This document shows, in pieces, positions 24,686 through 37,740 of a stretch of DNA of 64,000 nt. The stretch is from Primulina eburnea. Taxonomy: Eukaryota > Streptophyta > Magnoliopsida > Lamiales > Gesneriaceae. Below the pieces are notes generated by a model. The model was not told the origin of the DNA. It saw only the letters and a list, made by a program, of their open reading frames with translations, and searched no databases. The position numbers and the translations under genes are program-made. The stretch is taken from positions 46,879,693 to 46,943,692 of the forward strand of contig NC_133103.1 of the NCBI RefSeq assembly GCF_022965805.1, in the 5' to 3' direction. Position 1 is the first letter of the stretch, and every line of letters starts with the position of its first letter.

Positions 24686-27600
24686 ATGGAGAAGGAAATC
24701 GGGGGCGATGATTTCGAGAGAGGGTTGAAAACGTGCGTGGTGTTGGGGGGGAGGGGTTTCATCGGGCGTGCACTTGTGGAAAGGTTGTTGAAGCTTGGAA
24801 ACTGGTCCGTGCGAGTTGTTGGTTCGACTGAGAATCCTCAGCTCCTCCCTTCTGAGTCGCTGCTCGCCCACGCATTCTCCTGCGGTCGCGCCTCTTATTT
24901 CCTACGTCGACGTGTGCAAGAAAGCCCAGATTATACAAGGTATTTGTTCGATGCGCGAGAATGTATTTATTTTTCATGATTCTGTTGATCAGTACGATTT
25001 TCAGTGTCCATTGATGTTACCATTCACTGTGATCGGTGAATCGTAACTCTAGTTTGAGAGTTCTTCGTCAGGTCATTCTCTTGATAATGTGGCCTCCTGT
25101 GTTAAGGAGCATGCACACCACCAGAGTCTTAGAATGCTTAGCAGTCCCACGTTAAAGATTGTTTGAGTGGTAGCCCTTGAGTTCAAGATTTTGTTGTGCG
25201 TAATAGAATTTTGATTTTTCAGATTTCTGTATGCATATGTCTGGGACCTTGTCTACAACTTCACCTGTTTTATCTGATTATTTATATTTCTTTGTCTTCT
25301 GCGACACTGAAATCTTTGTTCCGGTAATTTTCTTTTCTTCATTTGCAGCTATTGAAGGTGCATCGGTTGTATTTTATACTGATCACGTGGATTCATTCCC
25401 CGATTATTTTCATGCTTGCTATGCAATCATTGTTCAGGGTAATTTTTCGCTGTTTGGTGAGAAAATATGTTGAAATGATGTGCCATAGCATTTCATCCCA
25501 TGATAATGTCTTTATTTCCTCGTCTCCTAGGTACAAAAAATATTATTGAGGCTTGTCGAGAATGTAAAGTAAAACATCTAATATATAACAGTTCTGCTGA
25601 CGTAGTTTTTCACGGTTCACGAGATATAAGAAATGGAAATGAATCCATACCTCAACCTGACCAAGTATGTCCTTAACTTTGAAGCTTAAAGGTGACCTTT
25701 TCTCTCTTTGTCAATCATTTGTAACTCTCTCTTCTCTCTACTGTTATGATGCAGTTCAAGGATTTGGTCACTGACCTTAAAGCTCAATGCGAATCTCTGA
25801 TTTTGTTTGCTAATGATATCGATGGCCTTTTAACGTGTGTACTTCGTCCTTGCAATGTATTTGGACCCGGAGAAAAACACCTCATACCATCTCTAGTGAG
25901 GATGGCACAGTCCAGCTGGGCTAAGGTTTCAAAGCTTCTCGCTATTTAATGTTTGCATAAAAGTTGCTGCAGTTTCAGAAATTCTATTTCTTTGCTCATT
26001 TTGGTGGATGTCACATGTATATTTTCGATAATTTTTATTGATAAGTCTTTTCTATGCTGTCGAGTGGACATTGCATCTGTACTACCTGCTTATTTTTCTC
26101 TAATGAAATAAAAAAAAACCATTCATTTTTTAGATTCATGATTGATTTAGCAATTCAGGTACATTATTGAAGATGAAGCTTTCATCTTTTTTAATTAGTG
26201 GTTTAATGTGGATGGCTTGTCCACTTCCTATTGTAATCTTTGACTAAATATTATCAATATATATTAGTTTCTTATAAAAAAAAAAATTTTTTGTGAATAA
26301 GTAATGGGCTTTTCCCATCTCAGTTTATTATAGGAAGTGGTTACAATCTCTCAGATTTCACGTATGTGGATAATGTTGCCCATGCTCATATCTGTGCTGA
26401 AGAATCTCTCAGTTCTCGGATGGTTTCAGTGTGTGGAAAGGTATTGAAAAGTATTTAGTTGCTCTTTGAGCTGTCTGTTACTCTGTTACTTTTATGAGTG
26501 GTGGAAGGATATCACGGGCTGGAATTTTGCAGGTCTTTTTCATAACTAATATGGAGCCAATGAAGTTTTGGGAATTCGCGGCTCTTGTGTTGGAAGGCTT
26601 AGGCTATGAGAGGTATTCATACCCCTTTTTTATTGGTTTCTTGGAAAGTAGTTTTTTCTTGCAATGAATGTGCATCTCCATTTATGATATAAGTTCTGGT
26701 TTGTCTTAATTGTGCTTGCAAAATTTTAATCTTTTACACTGGATATAATTAATGAAAACAAATTTGTCTTAGTTCATATGTGTTATATAGCGGACTAATA
26801 GAGTATGAGCAAACTGCTTGCTGATTAAAGTAGCTATATTAGGAGTTGGCGTAAAAAAGCAGGATCTTTGTCCGGATTTATGGCAAATCAACTGTTCAAT
26901 ATGAGAAAGTGAATTATAACTCTATAATAATTAATTCTGTGCCTATTACACTTTGTCTTGAACAACTTGCAGTCATCAGGGACCAGAGACCTGCCATTTG
27001 TTTAATATCTCAACTAAATTCTGCATTAAATTGAAACGAGTTGTTTCTTCATATTTCAACTCATCTGCTCTTACATTTTTTCATGTTCTTGAAAGACTTT
27101 CTTTTCCTATGCTGCTGAAAGTGTGCCCTTGATATGGTTTACTCTGGAAGTCTTTGCTGCTTTGTCCAATTTATGCAGCATATTTGGTCAGGCCTGACAA
27201 CTAAAGAAAAATTATATCTTTGTCGGTTTGTCCTAGGTTGTATGGCGTTATCACTCCCTATTAACCTAGTTAATGTAGTAAAGGTCACATTGCTTCCCAA
27301 ATTCATTTCTATTGATCCAAATGGTCTTAATTGCCATCTGTCAAATTGCATGAGATTTCGCGTCCTTGCAATAATTTTCTAGAAGAGATTGTTTGACCCA
27401 GACACTTTTTCTGGCATATAATATTAAAAGTTTCATAACCTTCAATGGGTAGAAAGGTATTTCCTAGCCACGAAAGTGCAGGGAGAAGGCAAGTAAAAAA
27501 CACCAAAACATCATAATAAACCAGTGGATCTTAACGAGAAGTCAAATTCTCATGACAGTGGACTGTGCAGGAGACTTTCCATGCATAACAGAATCAGTAA

Positions 27601-30600
27601 TGAGGGCTCATGAGGTCCTTTGTGCTTGCAATGACTCAGTGCTGGTGTCCTGTAGAGGAACTTTCTCCATAGAATCCCTCTATAACAATATTGTTTATAA
27701 AAATGAACCAATGACGAGAAAATATCATAAGCTCTACGTCATCAAACTTTTAAAGAAGAGAAACCATTTATAGTTCCCTTTGGTTTTCAATTCACATCTA
27801 TTTGTCCCTGATGAACTATGCGGATTTATTTTTTAAATGTTGTCCCACTCTCCACACTCGGGAGATTGGAGCTGTTGGGTTTTTTTTTATGGTGATATTC
27901 ATTTACGGCTGCTATGGTCAGCTAATGGTTTTATTTTATACTCGTTTTTCATTTTTAGTCTGTACAGACAAGAGTGTGCCGTTTAGTATTTCTAATTGGA
28001 TTTTATGCAAGTTGCGCTGGTGCGACAATTGTTATGTTTTTTAAACAGAAATTTGTTCACACCTGTGGCAGGCCTGTTATCTGTCTTCCTTCTTGGGTGG
28101 TTCGTTGTATTATTTTACTTGCAAAATTGTCGCATGCGAAATCCGACTCCCGGAAGGTTGATTCAGCTGTCTCTGTTTACAATGTTGCTGCTTTAGCTTT
28201 ATGCACGAGGACATTTAGTTGTTCTGCAGCTAATAATTATCTGCAGTACTCTCCTATTGTTTCCATGGAAGTAAGTTTTTCAATTTTAAGCCATAATTTT
28301 TTTTCTTATTAATTTTTTTTTGTTCATTAGCAGAGAACAATGTCTTCCACTAACTCTCTTCTTAATATGAGCTAAGGTGAGGCTCTAGCTTGGCTTTGTT
28401 AGAGGTTTGGCATAGAACTGTGTTGAATTGCTAAATGGAGAAACAGTGAAATTTGGCTTATTGTCATTTCGATCTAAACTACGAATTACAGGAACTTGTA
28501 CTTGCTTAAACAAAAGTCCACCTGTGAACAGTTTCAATTGGGTTTGCCTTTTGACATATTTATAAATTCCCCAAAGACGAACAGTAACTCCATAGGCCTT
28601 TAGATGGTTGGCGCTTACTGCCTACTGCTATGACTTTATTGGCAAGGTCGCCCATCGTATCTGATGTTCTTCTTGATATAATTTCAGTCAGAATTGGCAT
28701 AAGAATTCTTTAAGTTAAGCTTGGGAAAAGGAGAAATGTGAGAAGGATAAAAATATATATTTGATACCGGTGAATCAAGCTTACTAGTTTGATGGGAGTA
28801 TTCAAACTGAAGTTGACCTAGTGATGGGCCTAATTAAAGGACGAGTTGAATTTTATTTGTCGATTGCTTTACAAAGAAACTTGCAATTTCATATCAACTA
28901 TTTTCATATATTCAGCTAACACTGCCACCTTTATCACCAGCAACTAACAGCTCTGCACGAAAACACTCAGCATCACCTATTCTCTTTTTTCTTCCTATTT
29001 GAAACATTTATTTCCACTTAAAACGAGGACGATGAGTATATCACCATTGTATTTAAACAAGATGATCACATGTTTATTTTTGGTTTTATGTTTTGTGAAC
29101 TGATCTATCCTAGGTTTAAACTACTTGGATCAAAGTATTTTCAAATTGTTTTCCTATTGGCTCTTTAATTGATTCTAGTACTTTCCAATATGTTCTGAGG
29201 GCGTTGCATCCCCAAATATGGAAGATGTACCAATCAGCAGCTATAGAAAATCTAATTCTACGTCACATCACATTGTGGTTTCTCTGTTTCTCTTTTAATT
29301 CGTATTCTTTCATTTGCAAAATCTGAGTTGGTTTACATGCTAGATACATGTAATAAGATGGAGGTTTTGGCATGTAGATTAACTTGTTCTTTTTCATTGA
29401 ATTAATAAACTTCCGATGGATGCCAGTCACGATTCAACAGCTAGATATGGAAATTTTTGACACAGGAGGGCATATCATTAACTGTGGATTCATCACCACA
29501 CTCATCTAGAGACTCACCTTTCGTGCATATATACTCTGATGAGCAGTCAAAAGTGGATAAATTGTTGGGAGGTGGAAAAGGTAAATCTGTTTGGATGATG
29601 TCAAATTATCATCTTACTCTGTAGCCTGAACCTCATGATTGAAAAATGGCTGTTCTTTTTGCGTGATTGCATTGTGGCGTTCTGCAACTTAATTTTGCTA
29701 GGAACAAACACTCTAAGGATTGATGACATCAATTCGTTTATCTTTGGTATTGATATTAAACTGATGGACTGTCACTATCCTTTAAATAGTAAATATGCAA
29801 TGGTTTAGCACTAAAAGGCATATCTATGTGTCTATTAGATGCACTTAATAATTATCTTAATGCTACAAGTTCGCTACCTATCTCTACCTCTCTATGTGTG
29901 TGTGTGTGTATGATATGTTGACGATAATGATGTTTAGCTTTCTGTTTTCACCTGACGATTACATCATATTATCGTACTGCAGTTGCTGATATTTTGCTAT
30001 GGAGAGATGAAAAAAAGACATTTTGCTGTTTCCTGTTTCTGGTTTTGCTGTATCAATGGTTTTTCTTTTCTGGGAGAACCTTCATCTCGTCAAGTGCTAA
30101 GCTTCTTCTGCTGATTGTTGTGTTGCTTTGCGGGAATCAGATTCTTCCATTGACCATGTAAGCTATTAGTGTATTTTTGGGTAGGATGGATTTGGGTTTG
30201 ACTAGAAACATGCAAACTAAGAGATTTAAAATTATGTGAATATGAAATGAGTAGCTCTTAAAATGAATATCAAATGCCAAAATATAGGATCTAAAAATGT
30301 ATTGGATTTGAAGAGCAACTTAAAGTTCAGAACATCGCCAGGAATTTCAAGTTCTCAACTTTGTTTTAATAATTTGCAATGGATTCTAACCTGGGTATAT
30401 CAATATGGATACAAGCAAGTTAGTTGCATCATGTTTACTCCATTTTAATTTCTTTATAATACTATGTGTTTCCAAATATTCTGTTGCTTATTTGGACGCT
30501 TACATGTTTGCTATAGATATAGGTGGAAAATCCCTGAAGTACCATCTCATTTTTTTGAGATCTCAGAAGTGGATATGAGACATTTTTTTTTGGCTTTGGC

Positions 30601-31433
30601 ATGGGTGTGGAATGGAACGTGTCATCTTATAAAGTCATTGGCTGAAGGAACGGATTGGTATACCTTTTTAAAGGTACTCATTTGGTGAAACTTTAACTCT
30701 TTAATATTGTTGTATTCATTGACCAATAAACTAAATCCTCAGCCTTTATGTCCCATATCTGAATACCGGAATCTATTTGCTTGCTCACTTGCTCAGTGGA
30801 GCTTTTTTATCGTTTGTTGTTTGAGTCGCTATTTGTGGTGTTGGACTGTAACAATTTCCGTGTGTTATCATTTTTTGTATTCATCTCGATGAGCTTCTCA
30901 TGTACAAGTACTTGCGATGCAAATTTGAAATCTGCTTTTATATTGCTTATAAATTTGAGATGGGCATTGCCCGTGAGACAATTACCAGTTCCTCAAATCC
31001 CTTTTGGGTGACTTTAGCCTATATCTATTCAGGCCCTAGGTGTGTTTAGTGAACCAGCTTCAACTTTTTGCAGGTCTCAACTTCCCTGTATGCCTGCAAA
31101 TTGATCATTCCGTGCTTCTTGCATGTGGCAATTGGTGCGGGTATGAATTTTTTTTTTATAAAATGATGCTACCTCTCTTCTTCCTTGTACATAAATGAGA
31201 AATCAAACATAGTTATGGAAACGATAGAAGAACGCATTTGATTTTGATGATCTCTAATGGACAATAAATAATTTGCAGCCTTAGTGCTATCTTTCACTCT
31301 CTGTTTCACGTACGAGCAATATGAGAAGGAAATCGATGACATGGCTACAGTAATACTCAGCAGCACTAAGAAAACCATGATCTTGTTTGCAAAGAAACTG
31401 CCGAAGCCATTGACTGCAATTTTCTCGGTTTGA
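24686..31433 (+). pseudogene. 3BETAHSD/D: 3beta-HSD/C4-decarboxylase fused to a reticulon domain; frameshift in exon 1
   Basis: The family acts in plant sterol C4 demethylation at the ER; the reticulon part is a membrane hairpin domain. Exons: 24686-24939, 25349-25438, 25531-25664, 25755-25925, 26324-26440, 26533-26612, 28072-28270, 29466-29580, 29983-30157, 30517-30673, 31074-31140 and 31279-31433 (TGA). All introns are GT-AG. Summed length is 1714 nt (3n+1): exon 1 needs one base removed near 24902 to pass from SCGRASYF to YVDVCKKAQIIQ. Without that lesion the protein is ~570 aa, the usual family length. Domains: Rossmann GGRGFIG (21-27), [37 protein letters not shown], then reticulon from ~385 (VADILLWR, WFFFSGRTFI) with two hydrophobic stretches. 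It most resembles the RTNLB20/3BETAHSD/D3 type. Either the gene is broken or the extra base is an assembly error. Classed as a pseudogene on the sequence as given. Confidence 0.85.
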
Positions 31434-31763
31434 GTGCCTTCGGCGGAGATTGGGTCTTTCGAAAGTCCGTGGATGATTGGATATGACAATCCCACCCATT
31501 CAATTCTCTGTAACTTACTCCTGTGATACTCCTACGAAACTGAATGATATACCATGGACGCGGTAAAAGGGCTTGGATCCATTGTTGGGGGCTAACTCTG
31601 CAATAGCTGATGTTATCGAGTTTTCTTGTGTTTCTTGTGACTGTAACATATGATATAGTTACTTGTATTCAGGTATTCTAATCGATCTGAGTGGAATTTT
31701 CACATTTTGTAAACTCATCTTGGGAAGACAACTCTTTCTTTTGAAGACCCATATTTTTACGGC
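31434..31763. other. 3' flank of the 3beta-HSD/reticulon gene
   Basis: Non-coding flank likely containing the 3' UTR. No distinct feature is recognised. Confidence 0.4.
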
Positions 31764-31946
31764 AAAAACTTGTGTGAGACGGTCTCACGAGTCATATTTG
31801 TGAGACGGATCTCTTATTTGGGTCACCCATGAAAAAGTATTACTTTTTATGTTAAGAGTATTACTTTTTGTTGTGAATATGGGTAGGGTTGACCCGTCTC
31901 ACGGATTATGACCCGTGAGACGGTCTCACATGAGACTCACTCTATT
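31764..31946 (+). repeat. MITE-like repeat 'GTGAGACGGTCTCAC', best copy
   Basis: Starts AACTTGTGTGAGACGGTCTC and ends GTGAGACGGTCTCACATGAG. Each terminus carries the perfect palindrome GTGAGACGGTCTCAC, and an inner pair (TTTGTGAGACGGATC / GACCCGTCTCACGGAT) makes a second inverted repeat. About 180 bp and noncoding. The same repeat recurs at least five more times in the window. Confidence 0.85.
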
Positions 31947-32759
31947 TTTACAACAAATAGGCAAGGTTCCTTCAGTATGATTTCGTACGAGTGTTCAAAA
32001 ATCGAACCAAATTATAAAATCAAATCAATTTGGATGGTTTGGATTGATTTCCAGTCAATTACGAGTTGAATTCGTTTTAAAACTGAAAAAATTGTTTTGG
32101 TTCAAATTTTGAATAAAAATTTGTTCGGGCCAAATTGATTACACTAATGTGATAAATTTTTTAATTTTGTGTGATTTTCTTTAGATATAGATAATTTATT
32201 CGATTTTTATTTTGTGTTTTAATTTAGTGGGTCTCGTGATAATCGAATGAGAATTTATTCACTGCTGATTTTTACTAAACAAACATAATCACGACCTATC
32301 TTAATTTTTATTTATTTTTATAAGTTGCACCTTGGTACATCATAAGTATTTTAATTTATGATATTTCGTTTATAATCATTTTAGTTCACGATAAAATAAA
32401 ATATTTATATAATTTCTATTAAATGTCGATTGTTACTTTTTTTAAACTAGAATATCTCATTACTAATTCACTTCGAAATTCAAAACTTAAAATTAATCAT
32501 CCAAACTAAATTGAAACTCATGATTTGGTTTGAAATTTTGCAAAAAATTAATAAAATATGGTTTGATTCGAATTTTTATCTAAAACGGAAGAACACCTTC
32601 ATGATTTTGTACATGATTCCTTTGATTTTACTAGTCATTATGTGTGTGTGTATATATCCATCTTGTACATGAGAAATCCATTAGTTTTTTAACGTTTTAA
32701 TAACTCGAGGACTTTATAGGGCCAAATTCCGTAAGTTTGGCTTTTGTTATAAATTCATA
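31947..32759. other. AT-rich intergenic DNA with repeat scraps
   Basis: Near 31990-32130 there are ATCGAACCAAAT / GGTTTGGATTG type repeats often seen in old hAT-like nonautonomous elements. No complete ends are seen. A short GT/AT microsatellite is at about 32641-32657. Confidence 0.35.
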
Positions 32760-33900
32760 CGAACAATCTAATGGATCAAACGTCGTTCTTCAATTTCCGA
32801 ATTAAGACAACGATCATGCTACCTCTCATAAATTCCAAATATAGAATTCACTTATATACACATTTACAAGACAAATGTTTGATTATCATGATACTTAATC
32901 ACCATATTCAATTTCTTGAATTTGACTATCTCAAAGGGAGCACAAAATTCAATACTAAGGCGATCATCAATGATTTAGGGATACAACTAGTCGTGAGTTC
33001 ACAACCCATGCGATTCGAGACAACACATATCTTATATGGGCTTACCCTAATTAGTCATAATTTGTGCATCAACCCCTTGATCACAAGAACTTCAAAACTC
33101 ATGTCTGATCGCATATATCGAATCATGGTAAAATCGTCTAGTAGCATCGCCTCATGATTTCCTAGGTATCACTGATAGTATCCGCAATAATCAATATGTT
33201 ATAGTTAGCGTATAATACTGTCTCAACAAATATTTGCCAATCGAATATGCAACCATTAGTATATCGAAGGCTGCATATGAGTTTGATAACGATATCATGT
33301 ACCTTTGCGTAATAATAGTGTCGTCGCATATGCAACTAGGGAACCACTTTACCCTAAAGCACATATCTTACTCCGTCCAAATATTTCTTACATTATTTAC
33401 TCATCAGATCATATAAAATATCCACACACGTAGGTGAGCGGCATATCCCTGATTACAATATATCGGCTCCTATGTATGTCAGAACTACACTTAACCTGGC
33501 ATCTTGATGACCCTCGTGGTGTTGATAAACGAGCTAAAATGCAACACTAGAATGTAGAACATCTATGTTGTCCCGAGTCAAAAGACTAACGATGTACAAC
33601 CATAACCGCAGACTGATCTACTCGATAAATGGTGACAACTTGCGAAGCTCAATGGAGGGTTGTTTAATAACTCATCATATGAGTATCTATCTATGTGATT
33701 GAACATCTCCATGTCTGTACCAATAAAAGATAACGTATAACATCACATGCTAATTTTGAGCTCGAGTGGTTTTTACCCTTATTTTAGGCGGATGAATCGA
33801 CTAGGAACAAGTTTAGAATACACGATAACTAAAATGTGTTTCGTGATCGACATGACATGTACGACCTCATTGTATTATAATATTTTTGATGTTTTTTCTA
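32760..33900. repeat. Unclassified repeat-like stretch of different composition
   Basis: This ~1.1-kb block is less AT-rich than its surroundings and full of stops in all frames, so it is not a conventional gene. A small open frame at 32771-33157 (128 aa) matches nothing I know. The composition and the absence of coding content suggest a retroelement LTR or leader region, but no ends, PBS or duplications could be fixed. Confidence 0.35.
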
Positions 33901-34470
33901 TTCAGCTTACATAGATATACACATAAAGTAATTGTCAAAATGACTTAAAACATAAAAAATTATTAAAATAAATTTTGTTTGTTACATAAAAGTCAATAAA
34001 ACTCAAGCTACATATTAACTCATCGGACACCTACTTTAGTGCAAAATCTTGAAATATTGCAGCTTTTTTCTCATGACCGACGTCTTTAGTTGGAACATGC
34101 AATATTTTTAATTTTTTGTTTTTCATCCTTTTTTTCTTCTTCTTGTTTTGAAGTTTTAATAAAATGAACATATTATCATCTTCCATACTTACTTACATAC
34201 ATACATACATTTTCGTTTCAATAAAAGTAATTATTAAATTTTGTTCATTTACGTTTTTCATCTTATATATAGAATTGAAACTTAGAGTGGAAATATATCA
34301 TTTTAAGATGAATTTGCCTCATAGGCGATGATTATGTGATGTGATCCTGACGAAGAGTAGCCAATATTCCAGGCATCATAAAGAATCGAGCGAAGATTGA
34401 CTGAAGCAAAAAAATTAAGAATCAATATTGATCAACTTAATTGAGAATATTATTTGGCTTAATTGATTTT

Positions 34471-34651
34471 GGCAAAAACTGGTGTGAAACGGTCTCAAGT
34501 GTCGTATTTTGTGAGACTGATATCTTATTTGGATCATCAATGAAAAAATATTACTTTTTATGCTAAGAGTATTACTTTTTATTGTGAATATCGGTAGGGT
34601 TGACCCGTCTCACAGATAAAAATTCGTGAGACCGTCTCATAAAAGACATAC
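34471..34651 (+). repeat. MITE-like repeat 'GTGAGACNGTCTCAC' copy
   Basis: Starts GGCAAAAACTGGTGTGAAACG and ends CGTGAGACCGTCTCATAAAA. It is collinear with the copy at 31764-31946 throughout, including ATTACTTTTTATGCTAAGAG. Confidence 0.85.
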
Positions 34652-35359
34652 TCATTGATTTTATGGGCTTAAGAATTGTATATATTTTTTCAAATTTTCG
34701 CACTTATTTATTAGGCTATTATTATGAGTTTCACTAAACTTTGTTTTAAGCTCATATTGCATTGTTACTTATTATTTTCCATATAAAATATGTCTTCAAC
34801 GTATGACTTTGATTTTCAGCGATGGGTCGAGGTGCGATGTCATTTTTTCCGTTTGAGTCGTTTTTTTTTATATAATTATTTATGTCTTACGTAAATAGAT
34901 TTTTATTATTATTTAATTTCTGCGTCTTGCTTGATTTTTAAGTCTTAAGCAAAATAAGAGTTTAAAATACTACTCTCGTGTTAATTTACATTGATTTGAG
35001 TTCTCTCGAGCGATGTCGCGCGAGGTTCGTATAACTATGAAATACGATAATTGTCTTTCAGCATGCAACAACTTATATATGATGATAGTAGCAATCTAAA
35101 TCACAAGAACAAATTTTTTTGAACTCTCATTTTCGACAAAAAGAAAAATAACTCAAAATTATATGTGAGTGATTGTACATTATAATGTAATTGTTTTATG
35201 CATAGTGTTCTAAAAGGGCGAGAAAGAGCGGTTTAAGCAAGAAGTGTGAGGAAAAAGGTTTGACCATATTTAGCTTATAAAAGCATGAAAAAACGTGAAA
35301 ACACAATTTTTTAGATAATATTTTATGTTTTTTTTTAAAAATATTTTATAAATATAAAT
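34652..35359. other. AT-rich intergenic DNA
   Basis: No gene or named repeat is recognised. It separates two copies of the same MITE-like repeat. Confidence 0.35.
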
Positions 35360-35541
35360 TGACAAAAACTTGTGTGAGACGGTTTCACAGGTCATATTTT
35401 GTGAGACAGATCTTTTATTTGGGTCATCCATGAAAAAATATTAAGTATACTAATAGAATTACTTTATATTGTGAATATCAGTAGGGTTGACCCGTCTCAC
35501 AGATAAAAATTTGTGAGACTGTCTCACAAGAGACTTACTCA
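35360..35541 (+). repeat. MITE-like repeat 'GTGAGACNGTCTCAC' copy
   Basis: Starts GACAAAAACTTGTGTGAGACG and ends GTGAGACTGTCTCACAAGAG. It has the same internal order as the copies at 31764 and 34471, with a small change where ATTACTTTTT normally stands. Confidence 0.85.
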
Positions 35542-36590
35542 TATAAATTTTGTTAACAAAAAAAATCTAGATGCGTCAAAATAATTGAACTGTTTTTTTT
35601 TTTTTTTTTTTTTTGCAACAAGAAACAACACTAGATCCATTAGCAGTTGACAAAAGTTTTACTCCACACAATTTATGATTTTAAAACTTCTTTTTTTGAT
35701 AACTTGAAAAGTTATGAATTAATTCTTAAAATTACATGTTTATGTGTTATTTAATCTTTTAATTAACTATATATGATTAAAATTTTAATATAATAAAAGC
35801 GTTTTGTACGCTTAGTCCCATACTAAACCCGGTTAATTTTATATAAGCCTGACCGTGGCGATATGTAGAACTTGGGTTATGCACTGGAATACATTATGCA
35901 AAATATGATACCTTATTTAGTCTTGCTAGAAAATTGCATGTCTTTGTATTATACAACATTGGATGATGAAACACAAGCGAAGACACGAGTTATTTCGTAT
36001 TGAAGGGATGTAACATGTATACATGGATTTTCCATAGGGTCGTATCGCCTTCAAACTCCGATTCATATTTTTCATAGAGAAATTTGTGATCAAATATTGA
36101 AAAAAAAAAATCAATTTTGTGTTATATCTAAGGGAATTCTCGGTTCGAGCCGAAGAAGTCATATGTTTTTACATGGAAATGATAGAAAACCCTTTCATGA
36201 ACATCAACATTTAGGTTTCAAAACTCTTTAATTCATTGATACCGAAAAGAGTATAGTGTAGTCTTTTGATACTTGAAAAATCTAAGCAATTAATTAATAA
36301 ATTCATTAAAATAATACAAATAATTATGAGAAAAATGTTTTCATTGATAATATGGAATGAATTTATTAAAAATATTTTTGGAATAAATCCTTAAATATAA
36401 ATTTATTATTTTAATTATTCGTAGAGTTGAAAACTGATCTTGGTTAAATATTTTTTTTCAATTGTAATCATTCTTCAATTTTTTTTTTAAAAAAATGAAT
36501 CTCTAGCAAACAAACAAATTTTAAAATTTGATAGTTATGATTCAAATTTATGGCGCAAAAAAATTGTCCAATGGTAAATATTTTAGGATA
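35542..36590. other. AT-rich intergenic DNA
   Basis: Contains a ~20-base T run at about 35594-35614. No coding region or recognisable repeat is seen. Confidence 0.35.
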
Positions 36591-37740
36591 AGGTAAATTA
36601 TGGGTAAACGAATCGAGTCGAATTTAATAATATGATAATTTGAAGGCTCGAATTGGCTCGAATTGTTCTATTCAAGTTCGAGTTCGAGTTCGAGTAGTTC
36701 TATTCAAAGTTCGAAAATTTTAAAATTTTTGCTCGAATTCGATTCGAATCAAAGATCGAAAAATTCTAACATGTTCGTGAACTATTGCTCGAAAATAAAT
36801 ATTTGAAAAGCTCAAATTTATTTATTTAATATATAATTATATTATGTTAATAAAATATCAAGACTCATGAACTGCTTGTGAAATATCAAAAAAATAATAT
36901 TAATTCGAATTCGACTCGAAAAAAATTTGAAGATGTTCGAATACGGCCAAAATTCAATCGAATAAAATATTTGACAGTCGGTCGGTTTGGTTACCAACCG
37001 AACCGAATTAGCCATAACTGAACCGAAATATTTAGCCATATCCGAACCGAAAGAATTAATTTTCATAACCGATGAAACCGAACTGAATTAAAATCGGTCG
37101 ACTGAATTAAAGTTTTTAAAAAAATGTGATTGAACTTTAATTTTATATGTAATTTTTTTTAACACTACAATCTACACAAATACATAAAAACATAAAATCA
37201 CACACATCATAAATATATAAGTTTTATTTGAACATAATTAATACATATTTTTTATACAATAACATAACACGACCATAAAAAAAAATACATATAAATCTAG
37301 TTCCATGAAGAAGATTCAGCATAAAAATTGGCTAGGAAAGAGTGCACTGAATGCATCAAAATATCAAGTTTCTTTCAGCTTGCACAGATCTTGAAGATGG
37401 GTGGTGCGACGTCTCGACCGATGATGAGAGATGGGTGGTGGCAGATGAAGTCAAGAATGAAGAATGGAAAAGTGAGAACGAGAAAATCAAGTAGTTTAGA
37501 ATTAGAGTTGGTTTTAAAATTAAAAATATATACAAATTGAAAAAATAAAAATTTATTAAATAATAATATTTATTATATCAGTTAATTCATTTAACCGATT
37601 TCAAAATTTGAAAATTGTTATCGAACCGAATTAACTAATATAATATATTTTTTTAATTTGAAAATCGAATTATCGAAATAACCTAACCCAATTTCGAAAT
37701 TGATCCGTTGGTCAATTCGATTTAATGAAAATCTTGCTCA
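36591..37740. repeat. Simple-motif-rich nonautonomous repeat (TTCGAG and AACCGAA motifs)
   Basis: The left part (36600-36780) is made of repeated TTCGAGTTCGAG / CTCGAATT motifs. The right part starts near 36965 with CGGTCGGTTTGGTTACCAAC, contains many AACCGAACCGAA-type units, and closes near 37720 with GGTCAATTCGATTT. Such paired CGGTTTGG / CCAATTCG ends are common in hAT-like nonautonomous plant elements. The classification is tentative. Confidence 0.45.

Noticed and set aside
27134..27382. Small frames within intron 6 of the 3beta-HSD gene as missing exons
   Set aside because: Exon 6 joins exon 7 in frame with canonical sites, and the product already has the family length.
32771..33157. 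128-aa open frame in intergenic DNA as a possible gene
   Set aside because: No known motif, no splice partners, and surrounding sequence has repeat-like character.
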